DNA of 11,905 nucleotides from an uncultured Candidatus Saccharibacteria bacterium (GCA_938042065.1 CALISG010000020.1:1-11905); one strand, 5' to 3'. Counted from the stretch's first letter, positions 1 through 6,184 are shown. Numbers and translations: made by a program. The notes: generated by a model not told the origin, from the sequence alone.

Positions 1-101
1 GCCCAGGTCTTTATCACGGTGCGGTCGCCAACTTTCAGCGCTGCCACTTTTTTGGCAAGCTTCGCGTCGACGAATGGGCCTTTTTTGAGTGAACGACTCA
101 T
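1..101 (-). CDS. rpsS: 30S ribosomal protein S19 (uS19), 5' part only
   Basis: Only the first 33 codons are inside the window; the gene runs off the left edge. The visible peptide starts MSRSLKKGPFVD and continues through KVAALKVGDR to KTW, which is the characteristic N-terminus of bacterial S19, a protein of the 30S head that contacts S13 and 16S rRNA. The ATG is at 101-99, two bases after the rplB stop codon. A GAGG Shine-Dalgarno site overlaps the end of rplB, so the gene is translationally coupled to rplB as the next member of the rplC-to-rpsS operon. Nothing is unusual in the visible part. Confidence 0.95.
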   Translation of the reverse strand, partial: MSRSLKKGPFVDAKLAKKVAALKVGDRTVIKTW

Positions 102-103
102 AA

Positions 104-940
104 TTACCTCTTCCTCTTAGCTTCGTGACGACTGCGGACAATCATCTTATTAGTTGATTTGCGGCGGCGGGTCTTGAAGCCAATTGCTGGCTTGCCCCAC
201 GGCGTCTTCGGGATGCGGCCAGGACCGGTCTTGCCTTCACCGCCACCCATTGGGTGATCAGCTGGGTTCATGGCTTTACCATGGACGCTTGGGCGCCAAC
301 CCATGCGGCGGCGGCGGCCAGCAGAACCGAGTTTGACGTTCTGGTGCTGAACATTGCCGACTACGCCAAGACTAGCTTCGCATTCCAAGCGGAACCTGCG
401 AACCTCGCCTGATGGCATACGCACCATGGCGTAATTGCCTTCTTTGGCCATCAATTGAGCCTTAGTACCAGCTGAACGAACCATTTGGGCGCCGCGGCCT
501 GGATTAATCTCGATAGCGTAAATCTGCGTACCAACTGGAATACTAGCTAGCGGCATGCGGTTGCTAGCCTCGACAGGAGCGTCAACGCCAGTTTTGATGA
601 CTGTGCCTTTAGTCATGGCGGTATCCGCCAAAATGTAGTGATATAAGCCGTGCTGATCTTTGACGCGGGCGATACGAGCGCTGCGACCTGGGTCATACTC
701 GATTTCTTCGACGGTCAAAGTCATGTTCGCTGGCATCGCGTGGTTGACCAAGCGATAATGCCGCTTGACGCCGCCGCCGCGATGGCGCACGGTGATTTTG
801 CCTGTATTGTTGCGGCCGGCTTTTTGCTTGCCAGCTTTAATCAAGCTTTTGAGCGGTTTGCGGGTTGTTACCTCGCTAAGATCCTGCGAAGTCATGCCGC
901 GGCGGGCAGGAGTGGTTGGGTTGTATTGCTTGACAGCCAT
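104..940 (-). CDS. rplB: 50S ribosomal protein L2 (uL2)
   Basis: A 278-residue protein, close to the usual 273-277. L2 helps assemble the peptidyl transferase region and binds 23S rRNA domain IV. Family landmarks visible are GRNNTGKIT (42-50), RHRGGG (52-57), EYDPGRSA (81-88), the IPVGT core (134-138), GEVRRF (178-183) and the C-terminal loop DHPMGGGEGKTGPG (228-241) followed by TPWGKPA. His229, equivalent to the functionally important His229 of E. coli, is present. The second histidine of the usual HPHGGGEG motif is Met231. The basic tail (TRRRKS...RHEAKRKR) is typical. The ATG at 940 overlaps the rplW stop by one base (TAATG) and is preceded by AAGGAGG. Confidence 0.98.
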   Translation of the reverse strand: MAVKQYNPTTPARRGMTSQDLSEVTTRKPLKSLIKAGKQKAGRNNTGKITVRHRGGGVKRHYRLVNHAMPANMTLTVEEIEYDPGRSARIARVKDQHGLYHYILADTAMTKGTVIKTGVDAPVEASNRMPLASIPVGTQIYAIEINPGRGAQMVRSAGTKAQLMAKEGNYAMVRMPSGEVRRFRLECEASLGVVGNVQHQNVKLGSAGRRRRMGWRPSVHGKAMNPADHPMGGGEGKTGPGRIPKTPWGKPAIGFKTRRRKSTNKMIVRSRHEAKRKR

Positions 941-1260
941 TACTTCTTGTCCTCCTTGACTTCTTCTTGCTCGAAGACTTTGATTTTACCTTCGCTCAAG
1001 CGGACGTAAGCTTTCTTGCTATCCTGGCGATGGGTAGTGCCAGGGTAGCGATTCTTGCCGCGTGAGAAGCGAACAGCTTTGCCGCTTTGAACGAGCGTCG
1101 TTACTTTGGCGACTTTGACGCCTTCGAATTGCGCTTCGACGGCTGCTTTGATTTCGTTTTTATTAGCGCTCATCGGCACATCGAAAATGTAAGTATTTTC
1201 GTTGGTGACTAGCCGGTAAGCTTTCTCGCTAACGCGTGGAGTAACTAATACGAGTTTCAT
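940..1260 (-). CDS. rplW: 50S ribosomal protein L23 (uL23)
   Basis: Encodes 106 residues starting MKLVLVTPRVSEKAY, the usual L23 opening. L23 sits at the exit of the polypeptide tunnel and docks trigger factor and SRP. The central VPMSANKNEIKAAVEAQF and the loop VTTLVQSGK..RFSRGKNRYPG match the family. The frame is open to a GTG at 1284, but I place the start at the ATG at 1260-1258. It overlaps the rplD stop by one base and has a near-perfect AAAGGAGG (1268-1275) at the right distance, and the GTG would add eight non-conserved residues. The lysine- and glutamate-rich C-terminal tail is a little longer than usual. Confidence 0.96.
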   Translation of the reverse strand: MKLVLVTPRVSEKAYRLVTNENTYIFDVPMSANKNEIKAAVEAQFEGVKVAKVTTLVQSGKAVRFSRGKNRYPGTTHRQDSKKAYVRLSEGKIKVFEQEEVKEDKK

Positions 1261-1880
1261 TACTTCGCCTCCTTTGCTAGCCACGCCTCGACGGCTTTAA
1301 CGGCAGCCGGTGTCATTACGATTTTGTCGGCGTTCAAGATGTAGTAAACGCTGAGGTATTGCGCGCGCACCAAGAGGGCATTGGCTAAGTTATTTGTAGC
1401 GCGCATCAGTTCTGGAGTCTTTTCGTCGACGACGAGTAGAACGCGGTCTTTCTCGCTGCATTTCTTGGCGGCGAGGAATTTAGCGACTTCAGCGGTTTTG
1501 CCGGTAGTTTTGATATCGCTGACCAAGATTTTCTTGTCTTGGTTGGCGAGTGTCAAAGCTTGGTGCAAAGCGACGTGCTTGCTAGTCTTAGATAGTTTCT
1601 TGCTGTAGTTTTCGTTGCCACGCGGCCCGAAAACGATACCACCGTGGCGCCAGATTGGGTTGCGGGTCGAGCCAAAACGTGCTCGGCCGGTTCCTTTTTG
1701 TTTCCACGGTTTCTTGCCGCCGCCGCGAACTTCGCCGCGGGTTTTGGTGGTAGCACTTGCCTGGCGGCTGTTAGCCAAAAATGCGTCGTACGCAAGTTTC
1801 AGCAGCTCGTGGTTTGGTACGTCAACCTCAAACACACTCTTTGGCAAGGCTGCTTTTGCTGGCTTGGTTGATTCAGCCAT
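1260..1880 (-). CDS. rplD: 50S ribosomal protein L4 (uL4)
   Basis: A 206-residue L4, typical in length. It lines the polypeptide exit tunnel, and in some bacteria it also represses its own operon. The tunnel-loop signature is clear: RGEVRGGGKKPWKQKGTGRARFGSTRNPIWRHGGIVFGP covers about residues 48-86. It is followed by YSKKLSKT and the C-terminal Rossmann-like half, with DRVLLVVDE and YLSVYYILNADKIVMT. The ATG at 1880 overlaps the rplC stop in a TAATG and has AGGAGG upstream. Whether L4 regulates this operon cannot be told from the sequence; the rplC leader shows no obvious similarity to the E. coli S10 leader. Confidence 0.98.
   Translation of the reverse strand: MAESTKPAKAALPKSVFEVDVPNHELLKLAYDAFLANSRQASATTKTRGEVRGGGKKPWKQKGTGRARFGSTRNPIWRHGGIVFGPRGNENYSKKLSKTSKHVALHQALTLANQDKKILVSDIKTTGKTAEVAKFLAAKKCSEKDRVLLVVDEKTPELMRATNNLANALLVRAQYLSVYYILNADKIVMTPAAVKAVEAWLAKEAK
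1268..1275 (-). promoter_or_regulatory. Shine-Dalgarno site fixing the rplW start
   Basis: AAAGGAGG on the minus strand, inside the end of rplD, seven bases before the ATG at 1260. It decides between that ATG and the in-frame upstream GTG at 1284, which lies upstream of this site and therefore cannot use it. Confidence 0.85.
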
Positions 1881-2491
1881 TACTTAGCACCTCCTAATTT
1901 GATTAAGCCCTTCTTAGGACCTGGCACTGCGCCCTTGACACCAATCAAGTTGTCTTCAACCGAGATATAAGCGACCTTCAGATTCTTGACAGTGACCTGT
2001 TCGGCGCCCATGTGTCCGGCCATGCGCTTGCCTTTGAATATTTTTTGCGGGTACATACTGCCGATTGAACCGACTTTACGAGTATTACCCTTGCCGCCGT
2101 GGGTTTTGCGGTGGCGTTTGAAGTTGTGCCGCTTGATAGTGCCAGCCCAACCTTTACCCTTGCTGATGCCGGTAGCATCAATAACGTCGCCGAGCTCGAA
2201 CTCCGATACGTTCCATGTGTCGCCGACCTTGACTTCGCCAAGTTCGTCAACGCGAATTTCCCCGATTTTTTTCGGGGTCACACCGGCTGGTTTGACATGT
2301 CCAGCCACGGCCTTGCTCAGGTTCTTACCCGTACCATATGCCACCTGGACTGCGTTGTAGCCGTCGGTTTCGACAGACTTGACCTGAGTCACAGTCATCG
2401 GGCCGGCTTGGATCAGCGTCACCGGAATAGTGGTGCCGTCCTCGCCAATGATTTGGGTCATACCAATTTTGGTACCGAAAAGTGCTTTCAT
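1880..2491 (-). CDS. rplC: 50S ribosomal protein L3 (uL3)
   Basis: Encodes 203 residues starting MKALFGTKIGMTQI, the standard L3 start. L3 is an early assembly protein whose central extension reaches the peptidyl transferase centre. Landmarks are the SKGKGWAGTIKRHNFKRHRKTHG extension (about 110-132), GSIGSMYPQKIFKGKRMAGHMG and VTVKNLKV, then VKGAVPGPKKGLI at the C-terminus. The frame stays open upstream to a TTG at 2554, but that stretch is not L3-like and lies in the leader. I therefore start at the ATG at 2491-2489, preceded by AAGAGGG (2494-2500) and GGGAG (2502-2506). It is the first gene of the rplC-D-W-B-rpsS operon and, unusually, is not preceded by rpsJ. Confidence 0.97.
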   Translation of the reverse strand: MKALFGTKIGMTQIIGEDGTTIPVTLIQAGPMTVTQVKSVETDGYNAVQVAYGTGKNLSKAVAGHVKPAGVTPKKIGEIRVDELGEVKVGDTWNVSEFELGDVIDATGISKGKGWAGTIKRHNFKRHRKTHGGKGNTRKVGSIGSMYPQKIFKGKRMAGHMGAEQVTVKNLKVAYISVEDNLIGVKGAVPGPKKGLIKLGGAK

Positions 2492-2577
2492 TGCCCTCTT
2501 GCTCCCATTTAAAAGCCTCGGCGGCTGGTAGTATCCGTTGCCCGGACTTGCCAATTCGCGCGAGTCTCTATAGTTAA

Positions 2578-2591
2578 TATTACGCGTAATA
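2578..2591. repeat. 14-bp perfect palindrome in the rplC leader
   Basis: TATTACGCGTAATA reads identically on both strands. It lies about 8-21 bases downstream of the predicted rplC transcription start, a position typical of an operator. As RNA it would leave little room for a loop, so DNA binding by a dimeric regulator is the more natural reading. I did not see the same word elsewhere in the window. Confidence 0.5.
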
Positions 2592-2605
2592 GAATTACAT
2601 CTACT

Positions 2606-2635
2606 ATTATAGCACGTCTAGCTACAACTCGTCAA
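2606..2635 (-). promoter_or_regulatory. Sigma-70-type promoter of the rplC operon
   Basis: Minus strand: -35 TTGACG (2635-2630), an 18-base spacer and -10 TATAAT (2611-2606), with TGC directly before it forming an extended -10. The predicted transcript start is near 2599, giving a leader of about 108 nt before the ATG at 2491. It lies immediately after the end of the upstream membrane protein gene, which has no visible terminator. Confidence 0.85.
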
Positions 2636-2647
2636 TATCGCGCAGCC

Positions 2648-3343
2648 TTATTTATCAAAGTATTCTGGTAAGACCTTGCCCGCTAAAGTTGCCGCTAACA
2701 GCACCGCGAAACCGCACATAATCGACGGAATGCCAGAAATCGTCGACGGATCTACGATATTGACAAAGGTTGTCGGCACCATAAACAAGACATAGCCAAT
2801 CATTAGCGAGTACAGAGATTGGCGAATATTTTTTACAGCAGCTTTACTTTGGATATAAGCGTATACAATAGCAATAATCAACAAACCATAGTAGTATCCC
2901 GCATAAATCGGATAAAATTCATCGCGATTCTCAAAGATTACGTAATTGCCTAAGCAGGCGCCAGCTTTTACACCGTCAGCTTCCAGTAAAAAATAACCAA
3001 CGAATAGTGCCGCCAAAATATAACATAGAACCGGAATCCAGCGCCTTTTATCGCCAGAAAGTTGATAAATCAGATGGATACCCAGAGGCGGCAGCATGGT
3101 AATCGCCACATAGCCAAGCTTTGCCCAGCCTAGGCTATCAAGAAAAATCGTACCTTCACAGACATTATACTCGGCCCACTGAAATAGCGCCAGACAGATG
3201 AGCAGCGCCATAGCAATCCTCGTCACAGCGTTTAGTTTATAACGCCAAAACGTATAAATTGCCAAAACGACTTCAATCGCTAGCGTTGCCAGCATCACTG
3301 GCGGCGAAAAGCAATAAAGTTTCGGCTTCTTAAACTTATTCAT
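2648..3343 (-). CDS. Seven-helix membrane protein, resembles a histidine-kinase 7TM sensor domain without a kinase
   Basis: A 231-residue, strongly hydrophobic protein with about seven membrane segments (roughly 13-33, 41-58, 72-93, 103-121, 145-165, 176-196 and 204-222). The layout recalls the N-terminal 7TM domain found on some histidine kinases and diguanylate cyclases: an FQWAEYN motif in helix 2, then W-K-L (73-76) and PPLGIHLIYQLSG at helix 3. No kinase, GGDEF or other output domain follows; the protein ends EYFDK just after helix 7. The family assignment rests on resemblance and is tentative. The ATG at 3343 has no Shine-Dalgarno site, and a -10 box ends seven bases before it, suggesting a leaderless mRNA. 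The rplC promoter starts directly after the stop codon. Confidence 0.75.
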   Translation of the reverse strand: MNKFKKPKLYCFSPPVMLATLAIEVVLAIYTFWRYKLNAVTRIAMALLICLALFQWAEYNVCEGTIFLDSLGWAKLGYVAITMLPPLGIHLIYQLSGDKRRWIPVLCYILAALFVGYFLLEADGVKAGACLGNYVIFENRDEFYPIYAGYYYGLLIIAIVYAYIQSKAAVKNIRQSLYSLMIGYVLFMVPTTFVNIVDPSTISGIPSIMCGFAVLLAATLAGKVLPEYFDK

Positions 3344-3350
3344 ACGATGA

Positions 3351-3356
3351 ATTATA
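3351..3356 (-). promoter_or_regulatory. -10 box for a probably leaderless transcript (7TM gene)
   Basis: TATAAT on the minus strand, seven bases before the ATG at 3343, which puts the transcript start on or next to the initiation codon. No convincing -35 is seen; the region upstream is the 3' end of the Ham1-like gene. Confidence 0.5.
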
Positions 3357-3370
3357 CACCATTGCGGTAG

Positions 3371-3943
3371 CTAATCGTTGTCGCGAGCAGTAAACCATTC
3401 GCCAAATTTCTGCCAATGTTGAAAATGAGAAGGGTTAATCTCCGCACCATCATGGCGGAGCGCAAACTCTTCAGCAATCGTTAACCCGCCACTATCCTCC
3501 ATTGATACAACCTGATTCATTGACGTTCCTTCGCCGCGCGGCTTGTTTATAAACACGCCAGTTTGATCAGATATAAACAGCTTTAATTGCTCGCCATCAA
3601 AGTACGCCACGACGTCATGCAATATAATTCTCCGATCATTTTTATCTTTCATCAAAGCCAAAAAATCTTCAGCCGTAAACCAGCCAACAACATCTTTCAT
3701 ATAACCGCCCGGGAAACCGCCGAGTACTGGAATTTCCCAGCTGCTATCGTTAACGACAACCGGCTGCCCTGCTTTTTCATACGCCGACTTAACTTTTGCT
3801 TCGGTAATTTTCAGCGGATCATGATGCTGGATTTCATCAATGTCAATTTGCAGCGGCTCAACAACAATACCATAGTCTTTCAGAACCGACCTGGCTTCTT
3901 CAAGTTTGTGCGGATTACCTGTGATAAACGTAATCGTCTTCAT
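3371..3943 (-). CDS. Ham1/RdgB-like non-canonical purine NTP pyrophosphatase
   Basis: A 190-residue protein of the Ham1 (ITP/XTP pyrophosphatase) superfamily, whose members hydrolyse dITP, ITP and XTP to monophosphates and keep deaminated purines out of nucleic acids. The N-terminal substrate-binding motif FITGNPHKLEEA (6-17) is clear. VVVNDSSWEIPVLGGFPGGYMK (about 62-83) corresponds to the catalytic Asp-containing EDTGL..LGG.PG.Y segment. The C-terminal half is less conserved: the usual SHR specificity motif near the end is not obvious (the region reads NPSHFQHW), so substrate range is uncertain. The ATG overlaps the stop of the preceding MazG-like gene by one base, so the two are translationally coupled and probably act together in nucleotide-pool cleaning. 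Confidence 0.8.
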   Translation of the reverse strand: MKTITFITGNPHKLEEARSVLKDYGIVVEPLQIDIDEIQHHDPLKITEAKVKSAYEKAGQPVVVNDSSWEIPVLGGFPGGYMKDVVGWFTAEDFLALMKDKNDRRIILHDVVAYFDGEQLKLFISDQTGVFINKPRGEGTSMNQVVSMEDSGGLTIAEEFALRHDGAEINPSHFQHWQKFGEWFTARDND

Positions 3944-4605
3944 TACGCTTGCTCTCGAGTTTCAGAGTTTACTTTCTCAAATCGCGGCACAGATTTCCCA
4001 TCCAGTACTACTGTTTCCGTAAACATACTGGCAGGGCGGGCGAATAGTTCATATTCATTTTCATAGAGAGGCCGGTAGATCACCAAAAGTTCTTCCGTCT
4101 CAGTTTCTAATGCTAGACCGATCACCTCGTATAGCTTGCCTGACTTGCTATGCTTGTACACACCATTGCTTATTTTCGCGCAACGACTCTGCTCTTTACT
4201 GTCCGCAGCTTCTTCGCGATACTTCTCTGGCTGAGCGCGGAAGATTTTCACCCATTTACTATCATCAGCCAAATCATGATATTTAATGTAATGTCGTTTG
4301 TCAAAGCCGCCCTTATCTTGCTTTTTACGCGCCATTTCCTCTTGAACTTGCTCTATAGAAAAGCCAAAATCTTGGCGCAGCGCGTCAACAACTTCCTGCA
4401 AATCAGCCAGCTCTTTGAGCGATTCGTCGCGCTGATTATCGCCCAGTGGAATTTCGTCTGCCTCCTCGTGAACCTTGCGGAGCAACTCGCGGCGAAACTC
4501 TTGTTTGTCTAATGTGTGGTACTCTGTGTGTAAAACTTCTTTGTCATCCAGACACTTTTTCACGACTTTATCGCGAACTAGTTTTTGTAAGTAAAATCGA
4601 ATCAT
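3943..4605 (-). CDS. MazG-like NTP pyrophosphatase fused to a DUF1653 domain
   Basis: A 220-residue two-part protein. Residues 1-115 resemble the short all-alpha NTP pyrophosphohydrolases related to MazG and PRA-PH. They open LQKLVRDKV and carry the metal-binding pattern EE..E (47-51) with E65xxD68 and a second E71xxD74. Residues 147-209 match the small DUF1653 domain: GVYKHSKSGKLYEVIGLA, then TEELLVIYRPLY, LFARPASMFTETV and LDGKSVPRFE. A charged linker joins them. The first half is expected to hydrolyse a non-canonical or damaged NTP; the role of DUF1653 is not known to me. There is no Shine-Dalgarno site before the ATG (AT-rich upstream), while a -10 about 46 bases upstream gives a short leader. 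It is coupled to the Ham1-like gene by TAATG. Confidence 0.8.
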   Translation of the reverse strand: MIRFYLQKLVRDKVVKKCLDDKEVLHTEYHTLDKQEFRRELLRKVHEEADEIPLGDNQRDESLKELADLQEVVDALRQDFGFSIEQVQEEMARKKQDKGGFDKRHYIKYHDLADDSKWVKIFRAQPEKYREEAADSKEQSRCAKISNGVYKHSKSGKLYEVIGLALETETEELLVIYRPLYENEYELFARPASMFTETVVLDGKSVPRFEKVNSETREQA

Positions 4606-4650
4606 TTTAAATTAAGGTTTTAATACTGTCTTTGTAGATTGATGTATTAG

Positions 4651-4680
4651 ATTATAAGTAATATTTAGCGTTCTATACAA
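4651..4680 (-). promoter_or_regulatory. Probable promoter of the MazG-like/Ham1-like pair
   Basis: Minus strand: -35-like TTGTAT (4680-4675), an 18-base spacer and -10 TATAAT (4656-4651). The predicted start near 4644 gives a leader of about 39 nt that is AT-rich and contains no Shine-Dalgarno sequence. It sits just after the stop codon of the coiled-coil gene. Confidence 0.55.
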
Positions 4681-4687
4681 TCGCTTT

Positions 4688-5308
4688 TTAGCGCGGCAAA
4701 ACAACGCCCGTATCCTTCGCTATCTTTAACAATTCTTCGTTAATGACTAGCAGCTTTTCTTTTGACGACATCTTGGCGAAGCTAGCGCTCATCAAAGTTT
4801 TATTCGGCTTGTTATAAATAACATCGTATATTTCTTCAATATCGTTAGTAAGTGCCTGCAGCTCGCCTTCAACTCGCCCGAGTCGATTTTTGACCTCGCG
4901 CATCTCGCTTTCAACACCGTTAAGTCGATCCTTGACTTCGCGAATATCACTCTCAACACTGTCGAGCCGGCTTTTGACCTCGCGCATGTCGCTTTTCAAA
5001 CTAGATACATCTTCTTTCAGCCCAGAGACATCTTCTTTCAGCCCAGAGACATCTTCTTTCAGCCCAGATACATCTTCTTTCAGTCCGGAGACGTCTTCTT
5101 TCAGTCCGGAGACGTCTTCTTTCAGTCCGGAGACATCTTCTTTCAATACAGATACATCTTCTTTCAGCCCGGAGACGTCTCTTTTCAGTTCCGATATATC
5201 TGCTTCAACTGCGTCAAATCGCGGTAGTACAATTGTCTCCAACGCTCCGTTAACGCCTTCAACAATTGCTTCTTTAATCCATTGCTTGTCGTCATTAGTT
5301 AGTGCCAT
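4688..5308 (-). CDS. Coiled-coil heptad-repeat protein
   Basis: A 206-residue soluble protein with no signal peptide or membrane segment. The N-terminal 38 residues (MALTNDDKQWIKEAI..) may be a short helical cap. Residues 46-101 are eight consecutive copies of the heptad S-G-L-K-E-D-V; one copy has V for G. A second, more degenerate series with a 14-residue period follows to about 150 (MREVKSRLDSVESDI, REVKDRLNGVESEM, REVKNRLGRVEGEL). The C-terminal 50 residues look like a small helical domain. Hydrophobic L and V at regular spacing predict a long parallel coiled coil, so oligomerisation or tethering is likely. No specific family is recognised; similar repeats occur in phage-type and DUF-class coiled-coil proteins. 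AGGAGG precedes the ATG. Confidence 0.85.
   Translation of the reverse strand: MALTNDDKQWIKEAIVEGVNGALETIVLPRFDAVEADISELKRDVSGLKEDVSVLKEDVSGLKEDVSGLKEDVSGLKEDVSGLKEDVSGLKEDVSGLKEDVSSLKSDMREVKSRLDSVESDIREVKDRLNGVESEMREVKNRLGRVEGELQALTNDIEEIYDVIYNKPNKTLMSASFAKMSSKEKLLVINEELLKIAKDTGVVLPR
5006..5173 (-). repeat. Eight tandem 21-bp repeats inside the coiled-coil gene
   Basis: Eight back-to-back 21-base units, each coding for one S-G-L-K-E-D-V heptad. Copies differ mainly at synonymous positions (for example cccaga versus tccgga, and acatc versus acgtc), and adjacent copies share variants. This suggests recent duplication of units. Because the unit is a multiple of three, copy-number change would alter coiled-coil length without breaking the frame. 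Confidence 0.95.
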
Positions 5309-5325
5309 GCGCCCTCCTGAATTCC

Positions 5326-5334
5326 ATTATACCA
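5326..5334 (-). promoter_or_regulatory. Extended -10 promoter of the coiled-coil gene
   Basis: TGG-TATAAT on the minus strand (5334-5326) with no clear -35. The start would be near 5319, leaving a very short leader that consists almost entirely of the AGGAGG ribosome-binding site. Confidence 0.6.
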
Positions 5335-5402
5335 TGCCGTATTCATGTACAGACGAAGCGCTAAAAATTTAAAGTTATTTAAGTACAAACTTTTATCGGC
5401 TA

Positions 5403-5723
5403 TCAAAGTAAGATTCCCGCTGGCAAGAAATATGACACAATAGCTACGATCAGCAAAATCGCGTACCATATATGCCGGTTGCCTGGGCGCTTTTCCCAGA
5501 GGTAAACGGCCAGTGCTCCGCCAATTAGCCCCAGCGGAAAGGCTGATAGCGTTAAGCTGCCGATACTTAGCGGCACTTTGAATTTTAGCCATAATGTGCC
5601 AGCAATCGTTACCGTGACTAGTTTTAGCAAATAGACGCCGTCGGGCTCGAACTTTTCGTTGCCGCGCCGGCTAAATACACGGTTGCGGGCATATGTGCGT
5701 TGTTTGTGCCGCTGTGAAGCCAT
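5403..5723 (-). CDS. Small three-helix membrane protein of unknown function
   Basis: A 106-residue protein. A basic N-terminus (MASQRHKQRTYARNRVFSRRG, about residues 1-21) is followed by three hydrophobic segments: about 31-48 (LLKLVTVTIAGTLWLK), 56-76 (SLTLSAFPLGLIGGALAVYL) and 85-106 (WYAILLIVAIVSYFLPAGIL). A short positive loop WEKRPGNRH lies between helices 2 and 3, so the N-terminus is probably cytoplasmic. I do not recognise the family. The stop is TGA, which supports use of the standard code. There is no Shine-Dalgarno site; an extended -10 ends six bases before the ATG, so the mRNA is probably leaderless. It lies between the rpsJ terminator and the coiled-coil gene. Confidence 0.75.
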   Translation of the reverse strand: MASQRHKQRTYARNRVFSRRGNEKFEPDGVYLLKLVTVTIAGTLWLKFKVPLSIGSLTLSAFPLGLIGGALAVYLWEKRPGNRHIWYAILLIVAIVSYFLPAGILL

Positions 5724-5729
5724 AATTAA

Positions 5730-5738
5730 AGTATATCA
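5730..5738 (-). promoter_or_regulatory. Extended -10 placing the transcript start on the ATG
   Basis: TGA-TATACT on the minus strand, with six bases between the hexamer and the ATG at 5723. Normal -10 to +1 spacing puts the first transcribed base at the A of the start codon. No -35 match is seen. Confidence 0.55.
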
Positions 5739-5807
5739 TAAGCGTCGTACTTCCCTGTTTCGTGGCTCTATAGCTGCTATTCTGGACTATTGTTGCTCTC
5801 ATAGAAA

Positions 5808-5845
5808 AAGAAAAGACTCTCTCAGTGCCCGTAGAGTCTTTTCTT
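5808..5845 (-). terminator. Intrinsic terminator of rpsJ
   Basis: A 13-bp perfect inverted repeat (5808-5820 with 5833-5845) with a 12-base loop. On the minus strand the second arm runs into TTTTCTTTTTCT. It starts 22 bases after the rpsJ stop codon. It ends rpsJ transcription well before rplC, so S10 is a unit of its own. Confidence 0.85.
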
Positions 5846-5866
5846 GCGCAAAGAGCAAGATGCTAT

Positions 5867-6184
5867 TTACATTTTAATTTCGGCGTCAACGCCAGCTGGC
5901 AATGATAGATTTTGCAAGTTCTCGATGGTTTTCGGCGTAGCGTTAGAAATGTCAATCAAGCGCTTGTGCACGCGCATTTCGAATGTTTCGCCGCCCATTT
6001 TGTAGACGTGCGGGCTTTTCGTTACCGTATAAGTGCTGCGGCGAGTTGGCAGCGGCACTGGTCCGGCGACTGTCGCGCCAGTACGAACAGCGGTGTCGAC
6101 GATTCGCTTAGCAGATTCATCAATAACTGTGTGGTCATACGCCTTGAGGCGGATGCGGATGGTGAGACCTTTATCTTCGGCCAT
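5867..6184 (-). CDS. rpsJ: 30S ribosomal protein S10 (uS10, NusE)
   Basis: A 105-residue protein, slightly longer than the usual 102-103. S10 is part of the 30S head and, as NusE, partners NusB in antitermination and links ribosomes to NusG. Signature segments are IRIRLKAYDH (9-18), SAKRIVDTA, GPVPLPTRRSTYTV, SPHVYK, FEMRVHKRLIDI and LPAGVDAEIKM. The stretch HVYKMGGETFEM differs from the usual HVNK.SREQFE. AAGGAG precedes the ATG at 6184. The gene has its own promoter, leader and terminator, whereas in most bacteria rpsJ is the first gene of the operon that contains rplC. Confidence 0.98.
   Translation of the reverse strand: MAEDKGLTIRIRLKAYDHTVIDESAKRIVDTAVRTGATVAGPVPLPTRRSTYTVTKSPHVYKMGGETFEMRVHKRLIDISNATPKTIENLQNLSLPAGVDAEIKM

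Noticed and set aside
650..1009. Plus-strand open frame of 119 codons over rplB/rplW
   Set aside because: It is antisense to two unmistakable ribosomal protein genes, has no family likeness and is explained by their codon bias.
1261..1284. GTG start giving L23 eight extra residues
   Set aside because: The ATG at 1260 has the strong AAAGGAGG and the TAATG coupling seen at neighbouring junctions; the extra residues are not L23-like.
2492..2554. TTG start giving L3 a 21-residue extension
   Set aside because: The extension has no L3 similarity and no good ribosome-binding site, and the region is the operon leader.
3587..4066. Plus-strand open frame of 159 codons over the Ham1-like/MazG-like genes
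   Set aside because: It is antisense to two conserved genes, and its translation shows no domain or coherent composition.
4261..4275. Other CTGATGA words (near 4264 and 8247, minus strand) as further hammerhead cores
   Set aside because: Neither is followed by a short stem and GAAA, and both fall inside coding sequence.
5006..5173. Repeats as a CRISPR-like array
   Set aside because: The units are contiguous with no spacers, are 21 bp long and code in frame for SGLKEDV heptads.
5299..5592. Minus-strand open frame of 97 codons between the small membrane protein and the coiled-coil gene
   Set aside because: It overlaps the three-helix membrane protein in another frame and runs into the coiled-coil gene start. 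There is no ribosome-binding site, and the translation is not protein-like.
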